64,000 nt of DNA from Candidatus Gastranaerophilales bacterium (GCA_910587815.1 CAJUNK010000006.1:61803-125802), one strand, 5' to 3'. Shown: positions 26,932 through 35,976, counted from the first letter of the stretch. Program-made: numbers and translations. Notes: generated by a model not told the origin, from the sequence alone.

Positions 26932-27156
26932 ATGGATATGTATTATATTATAAGTTTTTTTTCAGGCCTCATTTTAGGACTAGTTATTATGTTTTTTCCA
27001 TATAGAAATTTACAAAAAGAACAATCACAATTAAAAAAAAGATATGAAAAAACTTCAATTGGTGCAGATGATAGTGATTTAAGAGTAAAAACCCTTGAAA
27101 ATAAGATAAAAACTCTAGAAACAGCACTTGAAAAAAGCCTGAAAAATAATCAGTAG
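26932..27156 (+). CDS. Small membrane protein with a coiled-coil tail
   Basis: 74 residues preceded by aaaggag. One hydrophobic segment (YYIISFFSGLILGLVIMFF, residues 3-21) is followed by a charged Lys/Glu/Leu heptad region (LKKRYEKTSIG, then LRVKTLENKIKTLETALEKS). The size and layout resemble small bacterial stalk or scaffold proteins, but no family is recognised. The stop codon directly abuts the stop of the convergent trkH gene. Confidence 0.7.
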   Translation: MDMYYIISFFSGLILGLVIMFFPYRNLQKEQSQLKKRYEKTSIGADDSDLRVKTLENKIKTLETALEKSLKNNQ

Positions 27157-28614
27157 CTATTTTTTAACAGCCCATAAATCTTTATGTAAAATGGCTAAAA
27201 ACGGTATCAATTCCAGCCTTCCTGCCAACATATTAAACATAAAGATAAATTTTGTTGCAACATTTAAATCATCAAAATGATTCAAAGGCCCGATTGAGCC
27301 AAAGCCAGGGCCAATATTTCCAAGGCTTGAAATTGAACCCACTATTGCAATCGTTGCATTCTTTTCAATAAATGCTACTAAAAATGCAGTTATTCCAAAA
27401 ATTGCAAAATAGAATATTACAAAAACAAGTATTTGCTGCACGGTTTCAGGGTTTACAACCGCCCCTTCAAGCCTTATAGGGTAGACACCTTTAGGATGCA
27501 CAATTTTATTTAATTCTCTTTTTATATATTTGAATACAAATATCCAGCGGGTAATTTTCAACCCGCCGCAGGCTGAAATTGCAGATGCACCAATAAACAT
27601 AGGCAAGAGTAAAAGTAATTTGCTTGTAAAATCCCATCCGGCAAAATCTTTTGATGCAAAACCCGTTGATGTCATAACGCTTATTGTCTGAAACAATCCT
27701 GCAAGCATACCATCATCAAAAGAATAATTCATATTAAAATATAATGATAGACCTATTAAAAACCCTATAAGTAAAGTTATTATAAGATATGTAATAAATT
27801 CTTCACTTTTTATCGGAGCTAAAATTTTTCCTTTTACAAAAAATTTATACATTAAAATAAAGTTTGTACCTGCTAAAAATGCAAAAATCATAACAACAAC
27901 TGTAACCAAATTGCTATTATAACCCATGATACTGTCAGGATTTGGTGAAAGTCCGCCTGCACCAACGGTTGAAAATGCGGTACAGATACTATTATAAAAA
28001 TCAAGCCCTGCAAATTTTAAGATTGCAACCTGTAAAATTGTAAGCCCTAAATATATTCCCCAAAGCCAGCTTGCCGTGTGGCGCACCCTTGGAGTAATTT
28101 TTTCTTCTGATGGATTTGGGTTTTCTGCAAAAAACATTTGCCTTCCTGCAACAGAAAACTTTGGCAAAACGGCGATAAACAGCACTATAATTCCCATACC
28201 GCCAAACCATTGGGTCATAGAACGATAGAAGAAAAACGTTTTAGGGTAGAGCGTGAAATCCTTTAATATCGTGGCTCCTGTGGTTGAAACACCTGAAACA
28301 CCTTCAAATAAAGAGTTTACAATTCCTAAACCGTAGAAAAGGTATGGAATAGAACACACAAGCGCAAAAAACACCCACGCAAAAAAAGCAGTAGCAAGGG
28401 CCTCAGCCTTGTTTATCGTATCAATATCTTTTTCAGATGCTTTATTTAATGAAAACAAAAATCCAAGCCCTAAAGAAATTAAAAAAGATGCACCAAAGGG
28501 CATAATTGAAGCATACTCACCATAGCAAAGTGCAAACACCACTGGCAAAAACATAATAAGTGCTATGTATCTTAAAATTATTCCAACTGTATTTATTACA
28601 ACGTTTATTCGCAT
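27157..28614 (-). CDS. trkH: Potassium uptake channel subunit TrkH/KtrB
   Basis: 485 residues, polytopic. All four pore loops with their filter glycines are visible: GVSTTGATIL, FSTVGAGGLSP, VMTSTGFASK and SSLGNIGPGFG. PKLTQWFGGMGIIVLF-type family sequence is represented by MTQWFGGMGIIVLFIA. It works with the cytoplasmic regulator encoded 4 bases upstream (TrkA) to take up K+, with gating controlled by nucleotide. The C-terminal MLAGRLELIPFLAILHKDLW block is typical of TrkH. Confidence 0.94.
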   Translation of the reverse strand: MRINVVINTVGIILRYIALIMFLPVVFALCYGEYASIMPFGASFLISLGLGFLFSLNKASEKDIDTINKAEALATAFFAWVFFALVCSIPYLFYGLGIVNSLFEGVSGVSTTGATILKDFTLYPKTFFFYRSMTQWFGGMGIIVLFIAVLPKFSVAGRQMFFAENPNPSEEKITPRVRHTASWLWGIYLGLTILQVAILKFAGLDFYNSICTAFSTVGAGGLSPNPDSIMGYNSNLVTVVVMIFAFLAGTNFILMYKFFVKGKILAPIKSEEFITYLIITLLIGFLIGLSLYFNMNYSFDDGMLAGLFQTISVMTSTGFASKDFAGWDFTSKLLLLLPMFIGASAISACGGLKITRWIFVFKYIKRELNKIVHPKGVYPIRLEGAVVNPETVQQILVFVIFYFAIFGITAFLVAFIEKNATIAIVGSISSLGNIGPGFGSIGPLNHFDDLNVATKFIFMFNMLAGRLELIPFLAILHKDLWAVKK

Positions 28615-28617
28615 TTT

Positions 28618-29970
28618 TTATTCTTTTGTTAACTTATTAAAATAATTTCTGATAGATTCAGCATCATCTGATTTTGTAAATATTATAAGAGAATCGCCCC
28701 CTCTAATCAGTGTTTGACCTTTTGGAATAATAACCCTGCTGCCACGTTTTATGATGGCCACCACAGCACGTTTTGGCAATTTTAAATCCATTAAAAGTGT
28801 GTCTTTAAAGCTATCCTGCATATTAATTTCTAATATTTCAGCTAAACCCATCTCAACTGTAGCAAGAAGACCTTCTTTATAATCTACAATTCTGTTTTTA
28901 ATTTCATTCAACGCAGCTTTTTTAGGCGAAACTGCAACATCCACTCCAACTTTTTCAAACAAAGACGCCGTTGCCATCTGCCCTACACGGGTTATTACCC
29001 TTTTTGCACCCAATTGTTTTACAAGAAGAGAACATAAAAGATTTTTTTCATCACTATCTGTTACAGAAATTACAACATCGCATTCACCAATGTTTTCCTG
29101 TCCTAAAAGTTCCAAATTTGTGCCATCATCATTTAAAATTAAAGTTTTTTTCAGTTGTTCTGATAAAAATTCAGAACGTTTATAATCTTTTTCTATTAAT
29201 TTTGTTTTAATCGGAGTTTTTTCTAGAGATTTTGCAAGTTCAAACCCAACCGTACCTCCGCCTATTATTGCTACACTTTTTAGTTTCTTTTCTTCCACAA
29301 AAAACTGAGACGCTGTAATATCAAGCCCTTCTGCCGTTCCCATAAATATTGTTTTATCATTCAGCTGAAATTCATCATACCCATTTGGAATAAAAAGCAC
29401 ATCATTTCTTTTAATTCCAGCAACAAGGGTTTCTTCATTAAACGGTATATCCTTTAATTGTTTATTTAAAAGTGGAGAATCTTCTTTAATTCTATATTCT
29501 AAAAGCTTTGCCTTCCCTTGCGCAAAATCTTCAACATTTACTGCATCAGGCACCGTTACAATTCTAAAAATTTCACCCACAAGCAATTTTTCAGGCCAAA
29601 TTACATAATCAATATGCAAAGCACCATCTTTTTGCATAGATTCTTTTACGATTGATAAAGAATTTCTGCATTCTTTTTTAGATACAAAACAGGCAGTCTG
29701 TGCATTTGATAATTGTTTTGCCATAAGGCAAGCCACAATGTTAGCTTCATCAAGGCATGTACATGCTATAAATACATCTGCATCTTTTATACCTGCTTCT
29801 TTTAAAATATTTATATTAGAGCCTTCACCCACAATCGTTGCTAAATCAAGATTATTAAATTTTTCCAAATTTGAAACATCAGAATCAATTACAATAATAT
29901 CGTGGTCTTCAAAAAATTCTGTTGCAATGATTGAACCTGTTTCATTTGCTCCATAAATTATAATTTTCAT
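28618..29970 (-). CDS. trkA: Potassium uptake regulator TrkA (two RCK modules)
   Basis: 450 residues from the ATG at 29970; an in-frame ATG at 29988 would place the ribosome site (aaagg) inside the coding part, so the shorter form MKIIIYGANETG is preferred. There are two Rossmann RCK_N domains (YGANETGSIIATEF with an acidic DSD end of strand 2; IGGGTVGFELAKSL) each followed by an RCK_C domain. This doubled form is typical of TrkA, not of the single-module KtrA. It binds NAD(H) or ATP/ADP and gates TrkH. Confidence 0.93.
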   Translation of the reverse strand: MKIIIYGANETGSIIATEFFEDHDIIVIDSDVSNLEKFNNLDLATIVGEGSNINILKEAGIKDADVFIACTCLDEANIVACLMAKQLSNAQTACFVSKKECRNSLSIVKESMQKDGALHIDYVIWPEKLLVGEIFRIVTVPDAVNVEDFAQGKAKLLEYRIKEDSPLLNKQLKDIPFNEETLVAGIKRNDVLFIPNGYDEFQLNDKTIFMGTAEGLDITASQFFVEEKKLKSVAIIGGGTVGFELAKSLEKTPIKTKLIEKDYKRSEFLSEQLKKTLILNDDGTNLELLGQENIGECDVVISVTDSDEKNLLCSLLVKQLGAKRVITRVGQMATASLFEKVGVDVAVSPKKAALNEIKNRIVDYKEGLLATVEMGLAEILEINMQDSFKDTLLMDLKLPKRAVVAIIKRGSRVIIPKGQTLIRGGDSLIIFTKSDDAESIRNYFNKLTKE

Positions 29971-30085
29971 AGACCTTTTATAAACCAAACAATAGTTTTT
30001 TACAACAAAGTTTAAAAGTAATATTAATACTATTTTTTGCCATCATGATAGAATTATACATATTAAAAACAAAACTGGATAAAAC

Positions 30086-31312
30086 ATGACAGATAAAATA
30101 AAAGAAAAAAAGACAAATCAAATAATAATATGGATTGCAGCTTTAATTTTGGGTGCTTTTGCAGGATGTTTGAAAATAACAGCACTTAATCATTTCTTTG
30201 ATTTTATTGCTACAGTTTTTACAAGACTTTTTCAATTCATTGCAATACCCACAATATCACTTGCTGTAATTACAACATTATCAGAACTTGGAAACAAAAA
30301 AGATACAGGAAAAATTTTTGGGCACACACTTTTTTATACACTTTTAACAACCTTTTGTGCAGCAATAACAGGTCTTTTATTATATATCTTGTTTACCCCG
30401 GATACTATTACAACAAATACTATTGAACAACAGACTGCACAATTATCATCAGAAACAGTTTCATATTATGAACATTTATTATCAATCATCCCAAATAATA
30501 TAATTCAGCCTCTGCTTTCTGGAAATATTTTATCCATTATAATAATATCAGCAGCATTTGGTCTTGGCCTATCTTTCACATCAAATTCAGAAAACAAAAC
30601 TGCACTTATTAAAATATTACATGGTATGCAGGAAGTTCTGTTTACACTAATACGCGCTTTACTTTGGATAATGCCTATAGGAATACTAGCCTTTTCAGCC
30701 CAGCTTTCAGCCCAAATTGCATCAGGCAGTGTAATTGGCGCTCTTGGAAAATACATAGCAATTGTGCTTTTTGGTAATTTAATACAAATATTTATTATTA
30801 TTCCTTTGTTTCTTTTGGCACGCGGGCTTAACCCTATTCATATTTTCCACAAAATGTCCCCTGCACTCACTGTTGCATTTTTTACAAAAAGCTCCGCAGG
30901 AACTTTGCCTGTTACTTTAACAACAGCAGAAACAAATCTAAATATAAATCCTGCAATTTCAAGATTTGTACTTCCAATATGTACAACAATCAATATGAAT
31001 GGATGTGCAGCGTTTATTTTGATTACATCACTTTTTATTATGCAAAGTTCAGGTTTTGAATTAACAATCGGCACAATGATATTATGGGTATTTATATCTG
31101 TTTTTGCAGCAATTGGAAATGCAGGAGTGCCTATGGGATGTTATTTTCTAACACTTTCTTTAATGTCATCAATTGGTGCACAATTAGGAATTTTAGGGGT
31201 GATTTTACCTATTTACACAATAATTGATATGGTTGAAACTGTTGAAAATGTGTGGTCAGACTCAGCAGTATGTGCTATGACAAATAAAGATTTAGGGAAA
31301 GAAATATGTTAG
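30086..31312 (+). CDS. Dicarboxylate/amino acid:cation symporter (DAACS/SLC1 family)
   Basis: 408 residues, eight hydrophobic helices plus re-entrant loops. Family motifs are clear: FFTKSSAGTLPVTLTTAE (hairpin 1 serine-rich tip), TTINMNGCAAFILITSLFIM (the NMDGT-like ion/substrate motif, here NMNGC), and GNAGVPMGCYFLT (hairpin 2). The NMNGC variant departs from the NMDGT seen in glutamate transporters, so the substrate (glutamate, aspartate, C4-dicarboxylate, serine/threonine) should not be assumed. The N-terminus is somewhat shorter than that of E. coli GltP. It converges with the HigA-like gene one base after its stop codon. Confidence 0.9.
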   Translation: MTDKIKEKKTNQIIIWIAALILGAFAGCLKITALNHFFDFIATVFTRLFQFIAIPTISLAVITTLSELGNKKDTGKIFGHTLFYTLLTTFCAAITGLLLYILFTPDTITTNTIEQQTAQLSSETVSYYEHLLSIIPNNIIQPLLSGNILSIIIISAAFGLGLSFTSNSENKTALIKILHGMQEVLFTLIRALLWIMPIGILAFSAQLSAQIASGSVIGALGKYIAIVLFGNLIQIFIIIPLFLLARGLNPIHIFHKMSPALTVAFFTKSSAGTLPVTLTTAETNLNINPAISRFVLPICTTINMNGCAAFILITSLFIMQSSGFELTIGTMILWVFISVFAAIGNAGVPMGCYFLTLSLMSSIGAQLGILGVILPIYTIIDMVETVENVWSDSAVCAMTNKDLGKEIC

Positions 31313-31313
31313 A

Positions 31314-31601
31314 TTAAGCAATTTTTAAACTATATCCTAATGTCTTTAATATTTTGGCTAAAGTATCCACCTTTGGAACCCTTTCACCCTTAAACACATC
31401 GTAGAGCAAGGCGCGGTCAATACCAGCTTTTTCACAAAACCCTGATATTGTATCCCTTGATTTTATAACAAGTTCAAGTGAGCGAAAAAACGCATTAAAA
31501 TTACCGTCTTCGATATATTCTGCCAGGGTTTGGTTCATATATTCTTTTTGAAATTCTTCGTCTTTTAGTTGTTCTAATATAAAATCGTTTAAATCAGACA
31601 T
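31314..31601 (-). CDS. HigA-2-type antitoxin (addiction module antidote with HTH)
   Basis: 95 residues. An N-terminal helical part (AEYIEDGNFNAFFRSLELVI) leads into a compact HTH (ISGFCEKAGIDRALLYDVFK, then GERVPKVDTLAKILKTLGYS), the arrangement of putative addiction-module antidotes that partner Gp49/HigB toxins. It starts inside the end of the toxin reading frame (8-base overlap), and toxin-first order is usual for HigBA. The antitoxin is intact while its toxin carries a nonsense codon. Confidence 0.88.
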   Translation of the reverse strand: MSDLNDFILEQLKDEEFQKEYMNQTLAEYIEDGNFNAFFRSLELVIKSRDTISGFCEKAGIDRALLYDVFKGERVPKVDTLAKILKTLGYSLKIA

Positions 31602-31914
31602 TTTTGTCTCCTATCTGTTTTAAATATACTTTTGCAATTTCAATATCTCTTGATTGCTTTGATTTATCACCTGCATTTAAAAGCAATACAATTACATTAT
31701 TTTGTATTGTGTAATAAATTCAATAGCCCTTGCCAAAACTAAAACGCAATTCAAATAAACCATTAACAATTTGCTTATAATCACCAAAATTATTTTCATA
31801 TACACGTTCAAGTCTTTTAATCACCTTGACTCTAAGAGCTTTGTCCAAGGATAAAAGCCATTCTTTAACAGGCTCTTTTCCGTTAGCCAATTGATAAAAT
31901 TCAATTTTATACAT
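31594..31914 (-). pseudogene. HigB/Gp49-type RNase toxin interrupted by an in-frame TGA
   Basis: The frame from the ATG at 31914 runs MYKIEFYQLANGKEPVKEWL, then FELRFSFGKGY, and hits TGA at 31722-31720 (codon 65). Without any frame change it continues IYYTIQNNVIVLLLNAGDKS, then RDIEIAKVYLKQIG, and stops at TGA 31596-31594. Family members usually read G-x-GY-R-(I/V)-YY here, so the TGA most simply replaces an Arg CGA by one C-to-T change. Everything downstream is still well conserved, so the mutation looks recent. The product would be a 64-residue fragment lacking the RNase core, unless the stop is read through. The antitoxin overlaps the 3' end. Confidence 0.85.
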
Positions 31915-31958
31915 AATATTATTGTAGCATTTTCACTACAAAAATCAACCGTAAATAT

Positions 31959-32285
31959 CTATTTTTTATTAAGGCTTCTGGTTAAATTATAGATAATTTC
32001 TAATTTTTCAGGATTATCACCAATTTCTGTTATATTTTGATTAATCATCCTTAAAAGTACAGCCGTTTCTTTAAAATGATTTGTGGCAAACAATTCTTCA
32101 GATGTGATATTAAATGCATTTAATAATTTATCAATGGTTTCGGCCGTTGCAAAATTATTACCAAGCTCAATGCTGCTTAACGCGCGCTGTGAAATATCTA
32201 CCATTTCAGATAATTCTTCCTGGGTATAGCCGCGTGCAATGCGCATATTTTTTATTTGCTTTCCAAGTTCATTTTTAATACCCAT
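31959..32285 (-). CDS. XRE-family transcriptional regulator
   Basis: 108 residues. A canonical Cro/C1-type HTH spans residues 7-62 (LGKQIKNMRIARGYTQEELS, then MVDISQRALSSIELGNNFAT), followed by a helical tail. It is read in the same direction as the HigBA remnant, 44 bases upstream of the toxin start, and may control it. The 232 bases between it and the zeta-like gene contain the left copy of the promoter-hairpin element and otherwise nothing I can name. Confidence 0.85.
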   Translation of the reverse strand: MGIKNELGKQIKNMRIARGYTQEELSEMVDISQRALSSIELGNNFATAETIDKLLNAFNITSEELFATNHFKETAVLLRMINQNITEIGDNPEKLEIIYNLTRSLNKK

Positions 32286-32425
32286 AATTTACAATTTTAA
32301 TTTCCTATTCATAACCAAAATAGTATTTATAAGTATTTTAAAGTGCAAAATTATAACATTAAAAGAAAGATTAGTAAACTCAATGCCACAGAATAAAAAA
32401 TAATGCAATCGCTTTTAGGGATAAC

Positions 32426-32490
32426 AAACTTCGATAAAATTTGTACTCCCTGCCTTTGCAATAATATTGCATTATAAAGGCAGGGATTTT
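32426..32490 (+). promoter_or_regulatory. Promoter-hairpin element, left copy (zeta module promoter)
   Basis: About 65 bases that match, imperfectly, the region just before gyrB (33320-33384); the first 31 bases agree at all but about four positions. TTGTAC (32441-32446) and TAATAT (32462-32467) form a possible -35/-10 pair with a short 15-base spacer. A perfect 10-base inverted repeat, CCCTGCCTTT (32448-32457) and AAAGGCAGGG (32476-32485), encloses the -10 box and contains a smaller dyad (GCAAT/ATTGC). This layout suits an operator or an RNA hairpin at the 5' end of the zeta transcript. The alternative TTG start at 32467 of the next gene lies inside the element and is unlikely. Confidence 0.6.
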
Positions 32491-32517
32491 AAGAATCTTT
32501 ATGCTAAAATAGTATCT

Positions 32518-33117
32518 ATGACAGGTAATAAGAAAGTTTTATATATTATTGCAGGTGCAAATGGAAGCGGAAAAAGCACTTTGGCAGAAGTTCTTTTAAA
32601 AGAAAAAAAATTAGAATTTCTTAATGCTGATGAAATTGCTAAAGAAATATCCCCAAATTCCATTAATAGCGTACCTGTTTCTGCCGGTAAAGAATATTTT
32701 AAAAGATTAAAGTTTTTTTTGGAGCTTAATAAATCTTTTGCAGTTGAATCAACACTATCAGGCAACAACATTATAAGAATTATTGAAAAAGCAAAACAAC
32801 AAAACTATAAAATAATTTTGGTTTATTCTTTTCTACAAAATTGTACGACATGCATTGAAAGAGTTGAAACAAGGGTTAAAAATGGCGGGCATAATGTACC
32901 TGCACAAGATATAATACGCAGATATTACAAAAGCATTATGAACTTTTGGGATAAATACCGCTATTTAGTTGATGAATGGACATTGTTTTATAATGGATAC
33001 GATTATGCACCAATAATTGTATCTTTCGGTTCCAATGATAATTTCAACGTAATTAATTCAGAAATGCAGCAAAAATTTTATACAATTCTGAAACTTATAA
33101 AGGAAGAAATAAAATGA
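32518..33117 (+). CDS. Zeta-toxin-like P-loop kinase
   Basis: 199 residues from the ATG at 32518 (MTGNKKVLYIIAGANGSGKS). The Walker A motif GANGSGKS is at residues 13-20, followed by NADEIAKEISP (the conserved catalytic Asp region of zeta/PezT-like kinases), AVESTLSGN, and the LID-like arginines in RVETRVKNGGHNVPAQDIIR. Zeta toxins phosphorylate UDP-sugars and block wall synthesis; the related non-toxic family has unknown substrates. The short partner gene overlaps its stop codon (ATGA). The ribosome site is poor, consistent with low expression. The module is bracketed by the two promoter-hairpin copies. Confidence 0.82.
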   Translation: MTGNKKVLYIIAGANGSGKSTLAEVLLKEKKLEFLNADEIAKEISPNSINSVPVSAGKEYFKRLKFFLELNKSFAVESTLSGNNIIRIIEKAKQQNYKIILVYSFLQNCTTCIERVETRVKNGGHNVPAQDIIRRYYKSIMNFWDKYRYLVDEWTLFYNGYDYAPIIVSFGSNDNFNVINSEMQQKFYTILKLIKEEIK

Positions 33118-33308
33118 CAGACAAAGATGCTTTGGAATTATTAAATATGTTTGCAACAGCAGCACAAATAGCTAAATCAAAAAATCAACATGAATTTCAT
33201 TTAAAAATGGATGAAGCAACATTAATTGCTTTATTCAAAAAAGCCTTTCCATCAATGCAAAACAATATTAATACAATAAATATTGTCAAAAACCTTCTAA
33301 ATAATTAA
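33114..33308 (+). CDS. Small partner of the zeta-like kinase (possible antitoxin)
   Basis: 64 residues, starting inside the stop codon of the kinase gene (ATGA). It is predicted to be almost wholly helical (KDALELLNMFATAAQIAKSK, then MDEATLIALFKKAFPSM) with no HTH. The tight coupling and size suggest a regulator or antitoxin of the kinase, although known epsilon antitoxins precede zeta; here the small gene comes second. Function is inferred only from position. Confidence 0.62.
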   Translation: MTDKDALELLNMFATAAQIAKSKNQHEFHLKMDEATLIALFKKAFPSMQNNINTINIVKNLLNN

Positions 33309-33319
33309 CAATATTGTTT

Positions 33320-33384
33320 AAACTTCACAAAATTTGCACTCCCTGCCTTTTATAGTACAATATTACTATAGAGGCAGGTTTTTA
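33320..33384 (+). promoter_or_regulatory. Promoter-hairpin element, right copy (gyrB promoter and leader)
   Basis: TTGCAC (33334-33339) and TACAAT (33356-33361) with a 16-base spacer form a near-consensus promoter ahead of gyrB. CCTGCCTTTTATAG (33342-33355) pairs with CTATAGAGGCAGG (33366-33378) with one bulged base, again enclosing the -10 box. It ends in a TTTTT run just before the gyrB ribosome site (aaggag). The left copy at 32426 has the same plan, so the toxin module lies between two related promoters. Confidence 0.65.
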
Positions 33385-33398
33385 ATGAAGGAGATGGC

Positions 33399-35849
33399 AT
33401 GACAAATACCACAACTAATCAAAGTTATGATGCCAGTAATATTAGAGTTTTAGAAGGGTTGGAGGCTGTACGTCTTCGTCCTGGTATGTATATAGGTTCA
33501 ACCTCACAAAGAGGCTTGCACCACTGCATTTATGAAATTGTTGATAATTCAATTGATGAAAGTTTGGCAGGTTATTGTACCGAAATCCACATCACAGTGC
33601 ATGAGGATAATTCTGTAACAGTTGAAGATAACGGCCGTGGCATCCCTGTTGATATTAAGCCGGATAGCGGTAAATCTGCACTTGAAATTGTACACACAGT
33701 GCTGCATGCCGGCGGTAAATTCGGCGATGGTGGATATAAGGTTTCAGGCGGGCTGCATGGTGTTGGTGCATCTGTTGTAAACGCACTTTCAGAAAAATAT
33801 ATAGTTGAAGTTTCCCGTGACGGCTGGGTTCACAGACAAGAATACCTAAGAGGGGAACCTGTTAATCCTGTTGAAAAAATAAGAGAAACAGATAAAAGAG
33901 GTACCAAAACAACATTTTGGGCAGACCCTGAAATATTTACAGAAACCACAGAAATTGATTGTGATGTCATTGCAAGCAGATTTAGAGAAATGGCCTTTTT
34001 AAACAAAGGCTTAAAATTAATCTTTATTGATAAAAAGAATAATAAAGATTATACATTTCACTACGAAGGCGGTATAGCAAGTTATGTAGAGCATTTAAAC
34101 AAAAATAAAAACGTAATGTTTGAAAAACCTGTATACATTGAAAAAGCAATGGAAGGCATAAATGTTGAAATTGCGATGCAATACACTGATGCATATACAG
34201 AAAATGTATTGTGTTTTGCAAATAATATCAATACTCATTTCGGCGGAACACACCTTACAGGTTTTAGAAATGGTATTACAAGGGTTGTAAACGATTATGC
34301 AAGAAAAAATAATCTTATAAAAGATAATGACACAAACCTTGCAGGTGAAGATATCAGAGAAGGCCTCACTGCAATAGTTTCTGTTAAAATTCCAAATCCT
34401 GAATTTGAAGGACAAACAAAAGAAAAACTTGGAAACGCAGAAGTTACACCTATTGTAAACGATGCCGTACGTGATAAATTTATGGAATGGCTTGAATTCA
34501 ACCCTAAATTTGCAAAACTTATCATTGAAAAAATATTACAAGCACAACGTGCCCGTGAAGCCGCAAGAAAGGCAAGAGAATTAACCAGAAGAAAATCTGC
34601 CCTTGAAACATCTACACTACCAGGTAAACTTGCAGATTGCTCTAACAGAGAGCCTGAAAAATGCGAACTTTACATAGTAGAGGGTGATTCCGCAGGCGGT
34701 TCTGCTAAACAGGGTAGAAACAGAATGTTTCAGGCAATTTTGCCTTTAAGGGGTAAAATTTTAAACGTTGAACGCGCACGCTTGGATAAAATGTATAATA
34801 ACAATGAAATCCAATCTTTAATTCAAGCAATGGGCATTAATATTTCAAAAAACGAAGAAGAAGTTAACATTGAAAAATTAAGATATCACAAAATCATATT
34901 TATGACAGATGCTGATGTAGATGGCGCACACATCAGAACACTTTTACTCACATTCTTCTTTAGATATGCAAAACCATTAATTGATAATGGATATGTTTAT
35001 ATTGCACAGCCTCCTTTATATAAAGTAACAATAGGAAAAGTGGCTGAATATCTATATGATGATAGGGCGCTTGATAAGATGGTAAGAGAAAGAGGCATAA
35101 AAGGCGTTGCACTTTATGATAAGACAAGATCAAAATCTTTAACAAATGAAAACCTTGAAAACATCCTATATTCAATGTCTACATATTATAAATCTTTCCA
35201 TAACCCAATTATTAATCAGATGCCATCTGTTATTGTAAGAGGGTTAATCAGGTCTGAAATTAAGCCTGAAGATTTTGAAAACAAAGAAAGGATGGATGAA
35301 ATCCATGCCTATCTTGCTCACTATATTGAAGACCATGCCCTAAATTATGGTATAGATGAAGCTAAAAATTATAAAACATCTTTAGCTCAAAATCCTGAAA
35401 ATTCAAGATATTATATCAAGGTAGATTTAGGCGAAGATATTGAGCCTGCAATGATTACAGCCAATATGATTAAATCAAAAGAGTTTGAAAGATTAAAAAA
35501 TTCTTATCCAAAAATCAGAGAATTTTTAATTGAAGAAGAAAAGAAACTAATCTTTGAAACACCAGAAGGCGAATCAGAAGTAACATCTTTTGCCCAACTG
35601 CAAAGACTTGTAGATGAAAGAGGCAAAAAAGGCATGCAAATTCAAAGGTTTAAAGGTCTTGGCGAAATGATGCCGCAACAATTATGGGAAACAACTATGG
35701 ACCCAGCTAACAGAACTCTTTTAAAGGTAAGCATTGAAGATGCGATGCTTTGCGACCAATTATTTGATATCCTTATGGGAGATAACGTTGCGCCAAGACG
35801 TGATTTTATTGAACAAAACGCAGTTTATGCAACAAATATTGATACGTAA
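33399..35849 (+). CDS. gyrB: DNA gyrase subunit B
   Basis: 816 residues with an aaggag ribosome site. The GHKL ATPase domain shows YIVDNSIDE-type sequence (EIVDNSIDESLAGY), DNGRGIPVD and the glycine loop GGLHGVGASVVNALS. The TOPRIM domain has EGDSAGGSAKQGRNRMFQAI and MTDADVDGAHIRTLL. Between the TOPRIM acidic motif and the C-terminal QRFKGLGEMMPQQLWETTMD it carries a large insertion of about 170 residues, as in Gram-negative GyrB (E. coli 804 residues) and unlike the 640-residue Gram-positive form. It introduces negative supercoils with GyrA, which is not in the window. Confidence 0.97.
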   Translation: MTNTTTNQSYDASNIRVLEGLEAVRLRPGMYIGSTSQRGLHHCIYEIVDNSIDESLAGYCTEIHITVHEDNSVTVEDNGRGIPVDIKPDSGKSALEIVHTVLHAGGKFGDGGYKVSGGLHGVGASVVNALSEKYIVEVSRDGWVHRQEYLRGEPVNPVEKIRETDKRGTKTTFWADPEIFTETTEIDCDVIASRFREMAFLNKGLKLIFIDKKNNKDYTFHYEGGIASYVEHLNKNKNVMFEKPVYIEKAMEGINVEIAMQYTDAYTENVLCFANNINTHFGGTHLTGFRNGITRVVNDYARKNNLIKDNDTNLAGEDIREGLTAIVSVKIPNPEFEGQTKEKLGNAEVTPIVNDAVRDKFMEWLEFNPKFAKLIIEKILQAQRAREAARKARELTRRKSALETSTLPGKLADCSNREPEKCELYIVEGDSAGGSAKQGRNRMFQAILPLRGKILNVERARLDKMYNNNEIQSLIQAMGINISKNEEEVNIEKLRYHKIIFMTDADVDGAHIRTLLLTFFFRYAKPLIDNGYVYIAQPPLYKVTIGKVAEYLYDDRALDKMVRERGIKGVALYDKTRSKSLTNENLENILYSMSTYYKSFHNPIINQMPSVIVRGLIRSEIKPEDFENKERMDEIHAYLAHYIEDHALNYGIDEAKNYKTSLAQNPENSRYYIKVDLGEDIEPAMITANMIKSKEFERLKNSYPKIREFLIEEEKKLIFETPEGESEVTSFAQLQRLVDERGKKGMQIQRFKGLGEMMPQQLWETTMDPANRTLLKVSIEDAMLCDQLFDILMGDNVAPRRDFIEQNAVYATNIDT

Positions 35850-35877
35850 GAAATTTTGATTAATATAAATAGTAAAT

Positions 35878-35905
35878 AAAAAGCTCCTTTAAAGGAGCTT
35901 TTTAA
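35878..35905 (+). terminator. gyrB terminator
   Basis: A perfect 20-base palindrome, AAGCTCCTTTAAAGGAGCTT (35881-35900), flanked by AAA and TTT runs, 29 bases after the gyrB stop codon. Confidence 0.85.
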
Positions 35906-35976
35906 ATAAAGAACACTTTATGAGCCTCATCTGGGCAGCAGCAAAATCCTGCCGCCCAAAAGGCTAAATTTATGAA

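Noticed and set aside
31720..31722. Selenocysteine or alternative genetic code at the toxin TGA
   Set aside because: TGA acts as a normal stop in other genes of the window (for example the Xer gene), and no SECIS-like hairpin is seen; a nonsense mutation is simpler.
32467..32517. TTG start 17 codons upstream for the zeta-like kinase
   Set aside because: It lies within the promoter-hairpin, at or before the expected transcription start.
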